From Thermopolyspora sp044507605 (GTDB taxonomy: Bacteria; Actinomycetota; Actinomycetes; Streptosporangiales; Streptosporangiaceae): a stretch of 64,000 bases of DNA. Position 1 is the stretch's first letter; every line of letters starts with the position of its first letter. A program made the position numbers and the translations under genes. Below the pieces are notes generated by a model. The model was not told the origin of the DNA. It ran no database searches and was given only the letters and a program-made list of their open reading frames with translations. Where the stretch lies: NCBI GenBank assembly GCA_044507605.1, contig JBIQJI010000004.1:62001-126000 (forward strand), given 5' to 3'. Below, one piece after another: positions 7,826 through 17,323 of this stretch.

Positions 7826-8668
7826 ATGGCGCATTCCGGCGACAGGGGCCGTCATCGGCGTGGCTTTCGCTGGTGGCAGCGCGGGCCGCACGCGCAGGCC
7901 GGCGACGGCCGGGCCGCGGAGCGGCCGGAACGCGTCGAGCGGACCGACCGGGTGGCGCGGGCGATCACCGCGCCGGTCGTGGACCGGCCGCAGTACACGT
8001 GGCGTGACTTCGAGCTCGACGACCGGCCGGCGGAGACCTCGCCGCGGCCGCCGGACGCTCCGGACCTCGGCGACGGGAGGCGTCACTGCGGGCCCCTGGA
8101 GCAGGTGCTGCACCGGCAGTGGGACTCCGCCGAAGGCCCTCCCTCGGTGGAGGTCCTGCGGGCCGTGGAGAGCCTGGCCCGCCTGCCCGAGCGGCTCAAG
8201 CACATTCTCGCCTCAGGGCTGGAGGGCATCTACGTCGGCCCGGGCGGCGTGCCCGACCTGGACGACATGGGCTACCTGCGCGGCGCGCCGCTGCCGTCGG
8301 GCCGGGCCACCTGGGACATCTGCGCCGGGGCGTACGGCGATCGCAAGATCGTCGTGGGGGATCGGCCGTCTCCGACGCCCGACGTGATGATGCACGAGGT
8401 GGGCCACGCGATCGACGACGTCGACGCGCCGCCCGGCGACTGGGTCTCCGACTCGCCGGAGTTCGCCGCTCTCTACGAGGAGTGCCTGCCGCTGCTGGCG
8501 TCCGGCTTCCACCGCCAGGGCGCGGGGCTGGGCCGCAAGGAGTTCTTCGCCGACGCGTTCGCGGCCATCGCCTCCAGGCAGCGCCCCGCCCTCGTCGACA
8601 TGCTGAGCGGGGACACCCGGACGGCGCTCAACGTCATGTTGTTTTTCAATCGCCGCTATGGAATCTAG
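7826..8668 (+). CDS. ATLF-like (M34-type) zinc metallopeptidase
   Basis: This 280-aa protein has an arginine-rich, apparently disordered first 80 residues and then a compact C-terminal protease domain. The zinc motif is MMHEVGHAID (His190, Glu191, His194), and a likely third ligand is Glu239 in GRKEFFADAFAA. An HExxH plus a downstream ExFFADxFA block is typical of gluzincins of the anthrax lethal factor / Pro-Pro endopeptidase type. No signal peptide or membrane segment is seen, so export, if any, must use another route. The ATG at 7826 has a strong GGAGGAGGGG ahead of it. The substrate is unknown. The next gene begins 11 bp later and is probably co-translated. Confidence 0.75.
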   Translation: MAHSGDRGRHRRGFRWWQRGPHAQAGDGRAAERPERVERTDRVARAITAPVVDRPQYTWRDFELDDRPAETSPRPPDAPDLGDGRRHCGPLEQVLHRQWDSAEGPPSVEVLRAVESLARLPERLKHILASGLEGIYVGPGGVPDLDDMGYLRGAPLPSGRATWDICAGAYGDRKIVVGDRPSPTPDVMMHEVGHAIDDVDAPPGDWVSDSPEFAALYEECLPLLASGFHRQGAGLGRKEFFADAFAAIASRQRPALVDMLSGDTRTALNVMLFFNRRYGI

Positions 8669-8679
8669 GTGATCTGGTG

Positions 8680-8919
8680 ATGTATGTGATACGGCTCGCG
8701 GACGGGACACTGCGCGTGCCGGAGTCCATGACCAGTGAAGACGGCAGCCTGATCGGCACGGCGTACGTGGAGTTCACGCCTGGCGATCCGGATTACGACC
8801 GGTGGCTGGCGGAGTCGATCACCGAGGAGGAGATGACCGAGCGGCGTCGGCGCTGGCGGGACGAGGACGAGGAGCTGGAACGGAGGTTTCTGGCGTTCAA
8901 GGCCGAGCAGGAGGGGTAG
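8680..8919 (+). CDS. small acidic protein coupled to the metallopeptidase, unknown function
   Basis: I do not recognise this 79-aa protein. It starts with a beta-strand-like segment (MYVIRLADGTLRVPES) and ends in a highly charged, helix-forming E/R-rich tail (residues about 45-79, EEEMTERRRRWRDEDEELER). The ribosome site AGGTGA overlaps the stop of the metallopeptidase gene, so the two are almost certainly translated together. A GTG three bases upstream is an alternative start. It could be an inhibitor, chaperone or substrate of the protease, but nothing in the sequence decides this. Confidence 0.7.
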   Translation: MYVIRLADGTLRVPESMTSEDGSLIGTAYVEFTPGDPDYDRWLAESITEEEMTERRRRWRDEDEELERRFLAFKAEQEG

Positions 8920-8954
8920 CCGCCGTGAGCGCCCGCCGAGAGTGTCCGCGCCAG

Positions 8955-8987
8955 TGACCCTGCGGCTTCCGGGGGGTCGCAGGATCA
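8955..8987. terminator. hairpin between convergent genes
   Basis: A 10-bp stem (TGACCCTGCG at 8955-8964 and CGCAGGATCA at 8978-8987, one mismatch) with a G-rich loop lies between the convergent 79-aa gene and the BldC-like gene. It is well placed as a shared terminator. Confidence 0.5.
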
Positions 8988-9004
8988 CCGGATGACGGTG
9001 TCCG

Positions 9005-9226
9005 TCAGACGCGGGGCGAGTCGCCGTTCGGCCGTTCGGCCGTCAGGACGTCCTCACCACGCAGCAGGGCGTGCACCTCCGACTCACGGAAGCGCCGGTG
9101 CCCTCCCGGAGTGCGGATGCTGCTGATGCGGCCGGCTGCCGCCCAGCGTGTCACCGTCTTCGGATCGACCCGGAAGAGGGCGGCGACCTCTCCGGGGGTC
9201 AGCAGACGCTCGCTGCTACTCTCCAC
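9005..9226 (-). CDS. BldC-like MerR-family DNA-binding protein
   Basis: This 73-aa protein is a single winged helix-turn-helix of the BldC/MerR-like type. It reads LLTPGEVAALFRVDPKTVTR, then WAAAGRISSIRTPGGHRRFR, very close to Streptomyces BldC through the recognition helix and wing. BldC proteins bind direct repeats cooperatively and control development and secondary metabolism. An ATG at 9244 is in frame, but the GTG at 9226 is preceded by AGGGGGAG at ideal spacing and gives the usual short N-terminus, so I chose it. The tail after the HTH is variable. Whether it is the true bldC orthologue or a paralogue cannot be decided here. Confidence 0.85.
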   Translation of the reverse strand: MESSSERLLTPGEVAALFRVDPKTVTRWAAAGRISSIRTPGGHRRFRESEVHALLRGEDVLTAERPNGDSPRV

Positions 9227-9485
9227 AATCTCTCCCCCTCGCATCCCGCTTCCAGCGGCGGGCGGACAGGTAACCAGTGTGCCGAGCGGAGCCTGATTTA
9301 TCCGTGGTTTTGGTCAAAGATCACGGGTTGTTATCGGCTGACTGCCCGATTGTTATATGATAGAGCCTCTTTGGGGCGCTCATGGGTGTTTCTTTACGAA
9401 AGCGCCTGTTGGTGAAGACTAGCAGCGCTCGCGTCTCCTGCGAAGAGAGTCCACGGCATCGTGAGAGTGACGTAACCTCGACGCT
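9227..9485. other. divergent intergenic region, no gene seen
   Basis: About 260 bp separate the BldC-like and DUF4229 genes. The part 9300-9400 is clearly more AT-rich than the surroundings and must hold promoters for both directions. I see TATGAT at 9356-9361 and TTGTTA at 9328-9333, but their 22-bp spacing is too long for a normal sigma-70 promoter. I found no riboswitch or RNA gene. Confidence 0.5.
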
Positions 9486-9710
9486 GTGCGTCCGCTACTG
9501 GTTTACACCCTGTCGAGACTCGGGCTGTTCGCCGTCACACTCGGAGTGCTCTATCTGATCGGAGCACGCTCATGGCTCCTGCTGCTTTTGGCAGCGGTGC
9601 TCAGCGGCGTGGCCAGCTATGTGTTGCTGTCCAAGCAGCGTGATGCCTTGAGCAGTCGACTCGGCAAGGCGGGCCGATGGCCCGACGAGCAACGCCCCGA
9701 GGATCAGTGA
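9486..9710 (+). CDS. DUF4229 family small membrane protein
   Basis: This 74-aa protein has two adjacent hydrophobic helices (residues about 4-26 and 30-47) and a polar tail with the pattern SKQRDALSSRLG. This matches the actinobacterial DUF4229 family, whose function is unknown. Such genes are often found near menaquinone and complex I genes, as here. The GTG start gives MRPLLVYTLSRLG. The last 7 bp overlap the end of the convergent beta-propeller gene. Confidence 0.75.
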   Translation: MRPLLVYTLSRLGLFAVTLGVLYLIGARSWLLLLLAAVLSGVASYVLLSKQRDALSSRLGKAGRWPDEQRPEDQ

Positions 9711-11026
9711 CCGATCGGAAACATACCGACCCGGGCATGGTACTCATGTCCGAGCCGTGTCGTGTCACTTCCGACGATCAGACCCTGCCGCACGGCGAGA
9801 AACGCCTTGACCCCCACCCCCCTGGTGCGCGTGGGGTTCCAGGCGAGCGCCCGGCCGGTGACCGGGTCGAGCGCCCCGATGCCCGGCCGCGACACCGCGC
9901 CCGGCCCGGCCGAGTCGGACCCCTCGGGGTTGTTCAGCCAGCGCTGATGGCCGCCCACGTACACCGCGGCCCCTGATACGGATACGGCGTAAAGCGAGTC
10001 GCCCCCGGTCCGATTCACCCAGGTCGGCTTGATTCGGCGCGCCTTCGAATAGGTTTCAAATCGCGCCGCCGAGTCGCACAGGCGGTCGTGGTGTTTCGGC
10101 CCGCCTGTCGTTACGACCACGAAGTACTTACCATCGGGGGAGAAATCCAGCCCTCTTACGTAAGAGGGAAAAACGTCCTTGCAGGCGGGCCGGTACGCGT
10201 CGGACCGCCACGCCGCCACCCGGGCCTCCGGCCGGGAGATGTCGATCAGGCCCAGCTGCGCGCGGGGCCGCCCGTCGAGGGTCATGAACGACCCGTCGAT
10301 CAGCAGCCGGTCGCGGCTCGCCGCCATGGCGTACACCTTCACCTGACCCGAGCGGGACTCGCCCGGCGTGACGTGGAACCTCGGGTCGACCTCGCCGCTG
10401 CGCGCGTCGAGGCGGACCAGCGCGGGGTGGGCGCGCCCGCCGACCCGGCTGAAGCCGCCGCCCACGTAGAGCAGGTCGCCCTGGCGCACCAGGGCCGACA
10501 CGATGCCCCCGCTCACCCACGGGGAGAACCCGTAGACGGCCGAGCCGTCGCGCAGGCTCAGCCGGGTCAGGCGCGCGCCCTGCCAGCCGTTGACCGTGTG
10601 GAACGCGCCCCCGGCGTACACCGTGGAGCCGGCGCCGGCGGCGAGCGCGTAGACCGGGCCGTCGAGCTCGGGGGCGAAGTGCCGGTCGATCTTGCCGGTG
10701 GCCAGGTCGAAGGCGAAGATGTTGTGGCGCTTCAGCACGTGAGGGTCGCCCGCGTCGCGCACGGCGTCGAACTCGCCGCCGACCACGACCTTGCCGCCGA
10801 CGAGCGCGAAGGCGTTGACGATGCCGTTGAGGACGTGCGGGGTGCGCCGCACGGGATCGGCCGAGACGACCGCGGGGTGGCGCACCGAGCCCGCGCGGGC
10901 CGCCCCTGGCGTCGCGAGCACCGCGCCCGCGGCGAGCGGCAGGGAGATGGACAGGGAAATCGACAACGAGGTGGCTAGGCGGGCTCTGGCCGTCCTGGGG
11001 CGAGGCCGGGATTCGCTGATCAACAC
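9704..11026 (-). CDS. secreted beta-propeller protein (delta-60 / DUF5122-like repeats)
   Basis: This 440-aa protein probably acts outside the cell. The N-terminus is Arg-rich and followed by a hydrophobic stretch with repeated LSIS (about residues 18-42) and a likely AXA cleavage site (GAARAGS). The mature part has repeated blades with motifs such as VVVGGEFDAV, VYAGGAFHTV and YVGGGFSRVGG, typical of actinobacterial propeller proteins with delta-60-type repeats. No catalytic domain is visible. Four cysteines are few enough for disulfides in an exported protein. The GTG at 11026 lacks a well-spaced ribosome site, so the start is uncertain. It lies between the DUF4229 gene and menG. Confidence 0.75.
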   Translation of the reverse strand: MLISESRPRPRTARARLATSLSISLSISLPLAAGAVLATPGAARAGSVRHPAVVSADPVRRTPHVLNGIVNAFALVGGKVVVGGEFDAVRDAGDPHVLKRHNIFAFDLATGKIDRHFAPELDGPVYALAAGAGSTVYAGGAFHTVNGWQGARLTRLSLRDGSAVYGFSPWVSGGIVSALVRQGDLLYVGGGFSRVGGRAHPALVRLDARSGEVDPRFHVTPGESRSGQVKVYAMAASRDRLLIDGSFMTLDGRPRAQLGLIDISRPEARVAAWRSDAYRPACKDVFPSYVRGLDFSPDGKYFVVVTTGGPKHHDRLCDSAARFETYSKARRIKPTWVNRTGGDSLYAVSVSGAAVYVGGHQRWLNNPEGSDSAGPGAVSRPGIGALDPVTGRALAWNPTRTRGVGVKAFLAVRQGLIVGSDTTRLGHEYHARVGMFPIGH

Positions 11027-11238
11027 CCGCCCATTGGTAGCAGACGCATAGTGGCCGGTTCGCTACTTTGGGTGGATCATTACCTTACCGTCACACCCTG
11101 CTCATCCGAGGGGCACATTCGCGGGTCATATCGACGGGGCGCGGGGGCGGGGGACGGGCCGTGGGCGAACCCCATCGATGAAACATGCATGGCGCACCCG
11201 GGTGAAGCGCGGCGCCGCGCCGCCCTAGGCTGGTCGCC

Positions 11239-12015
11239 ATGACGCGCGCATCGCTGGACAAGAAACCCCACGAGGTCGCGGCGATGTTCGACCGCACCGC
11301 ACGCCGCTACGACCTGGTCAACGACGTGCTGTCCCTCGGCCAGGACCGGCTCTGGCGCAGGGCGACCGCCGCCGCCGTCGACGCCGGCCCGGGCGAGCTG
11401 GTGCTCGACCTCGGGGCCGGCACCGGCACCTCCACTGCGGCCTTCACCACGCTGGGCGCCCGCGCGATCGCGGCCGACTTCTCCCTGGGCATGCTGCGCA
11501 CCGGCATGCGGCGCAGGGGCGGCGCCGGCAGCGACGTGACGGGGGCGCGCGAGGTGACGTTCACGGCCGCCGACGCGCTGCGGCTGCCGTTCGCCGACGA
11601 CTCCTTCGACGTGGTGACGACCTCCTTCGCGCTGCGCAACGTCGCCGACGTCGACACCGCCCTGCGCGAGATGCTGCGCGTCGCCAGGCCCGGCGGCAGG
11701 CTGGTGATCTGCGAGTTCTCCCGGCCGACGGCCAGGTCCTTCGACCTGGTCTACTCGCAGTATCTGATGCGGCTGCTGCCCCCGGTGGCCAGGCTGGTCG
11801 GCTCGAACGCCGACTCCTACGAGTACCTCGCCGAGTCCATCCGCGCCTGGCCCGGGCAGGCGGAGCTGGCCGGGGCGATCGGCCGGGCCGGCTGGCGCGA
11901 TGTGGCGTGGCGCAACCTGTCCCTCGGCATCGTCGCCCTGCACCGCGCCCGCAAGCCGGCGACCCCGGCGGCGGACCGGGCGGCGGACCGGGCGGCGGAC
12001 CGGGCGACGGGCTGA
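11239..12015 (+). CDS. menG: demethylmenaquinone methyltransferase
   Basis: MenG/UbiE performs the last step of menaquinone synthesis, C-methylation of demethylmenaquinol with S-adenosylmethionine. The 258-aa protein has the family N-terminus (VAAMFDRTARRYDLVNDVLS), the SAM-binding motif LDLGAGTGTST, and the conserved blocks DDSFDVVTTSFALRNV and RPGGRLVICEFSRP. The domain ends by about residue 235. The final residues ADRAADRAADRATG come from three exact 12-bp DNA repeats and are probably not functional. The adjacent MenJ-like gene supports the assignment. Confidence 0.95.
   Translation: MTRASLDKKPHEVAAMFDRTARRYDLVNDVLSLGQDRLWRRATAAAVDAGPGELVLDLGAGTGTSTAAFTTLGARAIAADFSLGMLRTGMRRRGGAGSDVTGAREVTFTAADALRLPFADDSFDVVTTSFALRNVADVDTALREMLRVARPGGRLVICEFSRPTARSFDLVYSQYLMRLLPPVARLVGSNADSYEYLAESIRAWPGQAELAGAIGRAGWRDVAWRNLSLGIVALHRARKPATPAADRAADRAADRATG
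11971..12006. repeat. 12-bp tandem repeat in the menG C-terminus
   Basis: Three exact copies of GCGGACCGGGCG run from 11971 to 12006 and encode the repeated ADRA of the MenG tail. The period keeps the frame. Confidence 0.9.
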
Positions 12016-12121
12016 GCTGCGGGCGGCCACGGGGGGACTGTGGTCTGGACCACTCCCGGTCGCGTCGGCCTCCCCACTCACACTGTGCAGCGAAAAGGGA
12101 CTAGACTGCGGCGCGAGCAAG

Positions 12122-12141
12122 TTTGTGAAGGGGTTCACAAA
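12122..12141. promoter_or_regulatory. Rex operator (ROP) upstream of the MenJ-like/nuo unit
   Basis: TTTGTGAA-GGGG-TTCACAAA is a perfect inverted repeat with 8-bp arms and a 4-bp spacer. It contains the full Rex consensus TTGTGAANNNNTTCACAA known from Streptomyces and other Gram-positives. It lies 58 bp upstream of the MenJ-like start in the 184-bp gap after menG. Rex is released from DNA by NADH, so transcription of what follows should rise when the NADH/NAD+ ratio is high. In Streptomyces coelicolor, Rex is known to bind ahead of respiratory operons including nuo. Confidence 0.85.
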
Positions 12142-12199
12142 GGCACTAAGACCCCCGAACCCCCGGGGGCGCGTACCGCCAAGGGACGGGACAGGTCCA

Positions 12200-13501
12200 G
12201 TGAGTGAGGGCAGCGAGCCGAGCCGGCACACCGGGCGGCAGGCCTCCGTGACGCGGAGGGACGACGACGCCGACGTCATCGTCGTCGGTGCCGGCCCCGC
12301 CGGGTCGACCGTCGGTTTCTATCTTGCTCGGGCCGGCCTGCGGGTGCTGGTGCTGGAGAAGGCCACCTTCCCACGGGAGAAGGTGTGCGGTGACGGGCTG
12401 ACCCCGCGCGCGGTCAAGGAGCTGATCGCCATGGGCGTCGACATCGACGCCCCGGGCTGGATCCGCAACCGCGGCCTGCGCGTCATCGGCGGCGGTGTGC
12501 GGCTGGAGCTCGACTGGCCGGAGCTGTCGAGCTACCCCGGCTTCGGCCTCGTGCGCACCCGCTTCGACTTCGACCGGATCCTCGCCGAGACCGCGCAGCG
12601 CGGCGGCGCGACGGTGCTGCAGGGCGTCACCGTCACCGGCCCGGTGCTCGACGATCGCAGCGGCCACATCGTGGGCGTGCGGGCCCGGCGCGACGGCGCC
12701 GACGTGGTCTACCGCTCCCGCCTGGTGGTCGCCGCCGACGGCAACTCCTCCCGGCTGTCGCTGAGCATGGGCCTGCACAAGCGCGACGACCGGCCGATGG
12801 GCGTCGCGGTGCGCACCTACTACACCAGCCCGCGCCACGACGACGACTACCTCGAGTCGTGGCTGGAGCTGTGGGACGATGACCGGCTGCTGCCGGGCTA
12901 CGGCTGGATCTTCGGCGTGGGCGACGGCACCAGCAACGTCGGCCTCGGCCTGCTCAACACCAGCGGGGCGTTCCAGAACATCGACTATCGCGATCTGCTG
13001 CGCCGCTGGGTGCGCAACCTGCCGCCCGAGTGGGGCTACCACGAGGAGAACATGACGGGCCCGATCCGGGGCGCGGCGCTGCCGATGGCGTTCAACCGGC
13101 AGCCGCACTACACCCGGGGGCTCGTGCTGGTGGGCGACGCCGGCGGCATGATCAACCCGTTCAACGGCGAGGGCATCGCCTACGCGATGGAGACCGGTAA
13201 GCTCGCTGCGGAAATCGTGGCGCAGGCGCTGGGCCGGCCCACGCCGGCGCAGCGCGAGCGGGTGCTGCGGGCCTATCCCGCGGCGCTCAAGGACGTCTAT
13301 GGCGGCTATTTCACGCTGGGGCGGCTGTTCGTCGAAGCGATCGGCAGGCCCGGCGTGATGAAGTTCGCCACCCGTCACGGGATGCCACATCCCCGCCTGA
13401 TGAAGTTCGCGCTGAAACTCCTTGCTAACCTCACGGACCGGCGCGGCGATGTGTCGGACCGGATCATCACCGCGCTGTCCAAGGTCACGCCGCCGGCATG
13501 A
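12200..13501 (+). CDS. FAD-dependent geranylgeranyl-reductase family protein, MenJ-like menaquinone reductase
   Basis: This 433-aa flavoprotein has the N-terminal dinucleotide-binding motif VIVVGAGPAGSTVGFYLARAG (residues about 26-46), the second FAD block GLVLVGDAGGMINPFNGEGI and the family motif PREKVCGDGLTPRAV. In the geranylgeranyl reductase family, the mycobacterial MenJ saturates one isoprene unit of menaquinone. The neighbours here, menG upstream and a polyprenyl synthase downstream of nuo, make that role likely. I start at GTG 12200 (MSEGSEPSRHTG), because the open frame upstream overlaps menG and the Rex operator. The next gene, nuoA, is 98 bp away on the same strand. Confidence 0.85.
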   Translation: MSEGSEPSRHTGRQASVTRRDDDADVIVVGAGPAGSTVGFYLARAGLRVLVLEKATFPREKVCGDGLTPRAVKELIAMGVDIDAPGWIRNRGLRVIGGGVRLELDWPELSSYPGFGLVRTRFDFDRILAETAQRGGATVLQGVTVTGPVLDDRSGHIVGVRARRDGADVVYRSRLVVAADGNSSRLSLSMGLHKRDDRPMGVAVRTYYTSPRHDDDYLESWLELWDDDRLLPGYGWIFGVGDGTSNVGLGLLNTSGAFQNIDYRDLLRRWVRNLPPEWGYHEENMTGPIRGAALPMAFNRQPHYTRGLVLVGDAGGMINPFNGEGIAYAMETGKLAAEIVAQALGRPTPAQRERVLRAYPAALKDVYGGYFTLGRLFVEAIGRPGVMKFATRHGMPHPRLMKFALKLLANLTDRRGDVSDRIITALSKVTPPA

Positions 13502-13599
13502 CTCTCCCCGAATCGAAGATCGATGATCGTCTTGCCTAGACCAACCAACCGAACGGCCGACCGGGCCGGCTGCCACCGCCAAAAGGGGGCGCGTAGCGT

Positions 13600-13959
13600 A
13601 TGAACCTGTACGTTCCGATCCTGGTGCTCGCGGTCATCGCGGGGGGCTTCGCCGTATTCTCGGTGGGCATCGCTCCGTTCACCGGGCCCAAGCGGTGGAA
13701 CCGCGCCAAGCTCGACTCCTACGAGTGCGGTATCGAGCCGACACCTCAGCCGGTGGGCGGCGGGCGGTTCCCCCTGAAGTACATGATCACCGCGATGCTC
13801 TTCATCGTGTTCGACATCGAGATCATCTTCCTATACCCCTGGGCGGTCGCGTTCGACAAGCTCGGGGTGTTCGGGCTGGTCGAGATGGTGCTGTTCATCG
13901 TCACCGTCCTCGTGGCGTACGCCTACGTCTGGCGCCGCCGTGGCCTGGACTGGGACTGA
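13600..13959 (+). CDS. nuoA: NADH-quinone oxidoreductase subunit A
   Basis: NuoA is one of the seven membrane subunits of complex I, which passes electrons from NADH to menaquinone and pumps protons. The 119-aa protein has three membrane helices and the conserved loop KLDSYECGIEPTPQP, plus FDIEIIFLYPWAV in the second helix. The start follows AAAAGGGGG at good spacing. nuoA opens a run of 14 genes in the canonical order A to N. Confidence 0.97.
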   Translation: MNLYVPILVLAVIAGGFAVFSVGIAPFTGPKRWNRAKLDSYECGIEPTPQPVGGGRFPLKYMITAMLFIVFDIEIIFLYPWAVAFDKLGVFGLVEMVLFIVTVLVAYAYVWRRRGLDWD

Positions 13960-13969
13960 GAGGTACGAA

Positions 13970-14521
13970 ATGGGTCTCGAAGAGAAACTCCCGAGCGGGT
14001 TCATCCTCAGCACGGTCGAGCAGGTCGCGGGGTGGGCGCGGAAGAACTCCGTTTGGCCGGCGACGTTCGGGCTGGCCTGCTGCGCCATCGAGCTGATGGC
14101 GACGGGCGGCCCCAAACACGACCTCGCCCGGTTCGGCATGGAGCGCGCCTCTGCGTCGCCGCGGCAGGCCGACCTGATGATCGTGGCCGGCCGCGTGTCG
14201 CAGAAGATGGCGCCGGTGCTCCGGCAGATCTACGACCAGATGGCCGAGCCCAAGTGGGTCATCGCGATGGGCGTCTGCGCGTCCAGCGGCGGCATGTTCA
14301 ACAACTACGCCATCGTGCAGGGCGTCGACCACGTCGTGCCGGTCGACATCTACCTGCCGGGCTGCCCGCCGCGGCCCGAGATGCTCATCGACGCGATCGT
14401 CAAGCTGCACGACAAGATCCAGAACATGAAGTTCGGCGCACACCGCGCCAAGCAGATCGACGAGCTGGAGGAGCAGGCACTGCGTTCGCTTCCGCTCATC
14501 GAGCAGGGGGCCGGGAAATGA
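13970..14521 (+). CDS. nuoB: NADH-quinone oxidoreductase subunit B
   Basis: NuoB carries iron-sulfur cluster N2, the last electron relay before the quinone. The 183-aa protein has the tandem-cysteine motif LACCAIE (Cys37 and Cys38) with Cys103 and Cys132 (PGCPPRPE), which together bind the [4Fe-4S] cluster. The start ATG lies 10 bp after the nuoA stop with GAGAGG upstream. The stop overlaps the nuoC start (ATGA). Confidence 0.98.
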   Translation: MGLEEKLPSGFILSTVEQVAGWARKNSVWPATFGLACCAIELMATGGPKHDLARFGMERASASPRQADLMIVAGRVSQKMAPVLRQIYDQMAEPKWVIAMGVCASSGGMFNNYAIVQGVDHVVPVDIYLPGCPPRPEMLIDAIVKLHDKIQNMKFGAHRAKQIDELEEQALRSLPLIEQGAGK

Positions 14522-15272
14522 CGGCTGATGACAAGGGCAAGGGCGTGGCGCCCGGCTCGGGTCAGGAGGAGGCCGGGGCGGTCGCCCCGCGCGTCCATCC
14601 CACCCAGCGGCCGGTGGCGCGCAGGGGCATGTTCGGGGTGCAGGGCACCGGCGACACCTCCGGCTACGGCCGCCTGGTGGTCCGCCGGCCGCCGCAGCCC
14701 TCGACCCCCCGCCCCTACGGCGGCCCGGGCACGGTCGGCGAGCCCGGCGAGTTCGACGAGATCGCCGATGAGCTGGAACGCGCGCTGGGCGACGTCGGCG
14801 GCGACGCGATCGAGCGGGTCGTCGTCGACCGCGGCGAGCTGACCCTGCACGTGGCCAGGCAGCGGCTCGTCGAGGTGATGCGGCACCTGCGCGACCAGCC
14901 CGCGCTGCGGTTCGAGCTGTCGCTCGGGGTGTCGGGCGTGCACTACCCGCACGAGACGGGCGCCGAGCTGCACGCGGTGTACCACCTGTGCTCGATCACC
15001 CACAACCGGCGGGTGCGCATCGAGACGAGCTGCCCCGACGACGACCGGCACATCCCCTCGACGGTGTCGGTCTACCCCACGCACGACTGGCATGAGCGGG
15101 AGACGTACGACTTCTTCGGCATCGTCTTCGACGGTCATCCGGCGCTGACCCGCATCGAGATGCCCGACGACTGGGAGGGCCACCCGCAGCGCAAGGACTA
15201 CCCGCTGGGCGGCATCCCGGTCGAGTACCGCGGGGCCACGACCCCCGCTCCGGACCAGAGGAGGTCGTACAC

Positions 15273-15276
<4 letters not shown>
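14518..15276 (+). CDS. nuoC: NADH-quinone oxidoreductase subunit C
   Basis: NuoC is a 30-kDa-type subunit of the hydrophilic arm that contacts NuoD. The 252-aa protein has an unusually long, polar N-terminus of about 75 residues (Gly/Pro-rich, GYGRLVVRRPPQP) before the conserved domain. The signature ERETYDFFGIVFDGHPALTR and the C-terminal HPQRKDYPLGG are intact. The start overlaps the nuoB stop as ATGA, and the stop overlaps the nuoD GTG. Confidence 0.97.
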
Positions 15277-16621
<1,345 letters not shown>

Positions 16622-16625
<4 letters not shown>

Positions 16626-17323
16626 GCGAACGTACGGAAGGCGGTTACCCGCCGGAGGTCCGGCAGCGGCTCGAACGCGACGCCAAGGAGATCATCGGGC
16701 GCTACCCGAAGGCGCGGTCGGCGCTGCTGCCGCTGCTGCACCTGGTGCAGTCGGAGGACGGCTACGTCTCCGACGCCGGTCAGGAGTTCTGCGCCGAGAT
16801 GCTGGGCCTGACCAAGGCCGAGGTGGTCGGCGTGTCGACCTTCTACACCATGTACAAGCGCCGTCCCGCCGGTGAGTACCACGTCGGAGTGTGCACCAAC
16901 GCTCTCTGCGCGGTCATGGGCGGCGACCAGATCTGGTCCGAGGTGTCGGAGCACCTTGGCATCGGCCACGAGGAGACCACCGCCGACGGCAAGGTGTCGC
17001 TGGAGCGGCTGGAGTGCAACGCCGCCTGCGACTTCGCGCCGGTGATGATGGTCAACTGGGAGTTCTTCGACAAGCAGACCCCCGAGTCGGCCAAGCGGCT
17101 CGTCGACGACCTGCGCGCCGGCAGGCCGCCCGCGCCCACCCGCGGCCCCGGGCGGCTGTGCACGTTCAAGGAGGCGTCGCGGGTGCTCGCCGGCATGCCC
17201 GACGACCTCGCCGGCGACGGTCCGTCGGCCGTCGGCCCCTCGCTCGAAGGGCTCAAGGTGGCCAAGGAACACGGCTGGACGGCTCCCCCCGTCGAGGAGT
17301 CGAAGCGGGAGGAAGCGGAATGA
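16622..17323 (+). CDS. nuoE: NADH-quinone oxidoreductase subunit E
   Basis: NuoE is the 24-kDa-type thioredoxin-fold subunit that carries [2Fe-2S] cluster N1a beside the FMN of NuoF. The 233-aa protein has the four ligand cysteines in VGVCTNALCAVMGG and LECNAACDFAPV. The GTG overlaps the nuoD stop. The tail after residue 165 (FKEASRVLAGMPDDL) is a family extension common in actinobacteria. Confidence 0.97.

Noticed and set aside
9328..9361. TTGTTA and TATGAT as a sigma-70 promoter
   Set aside because: The spacing is 22 bp, outside the usual 16-19 range.
11051..11242. Small open frame between the propeller gene and menG
   Set aside because: It lies in the promoter region, has no codon bias typical of this genome and overlaps the menG start.
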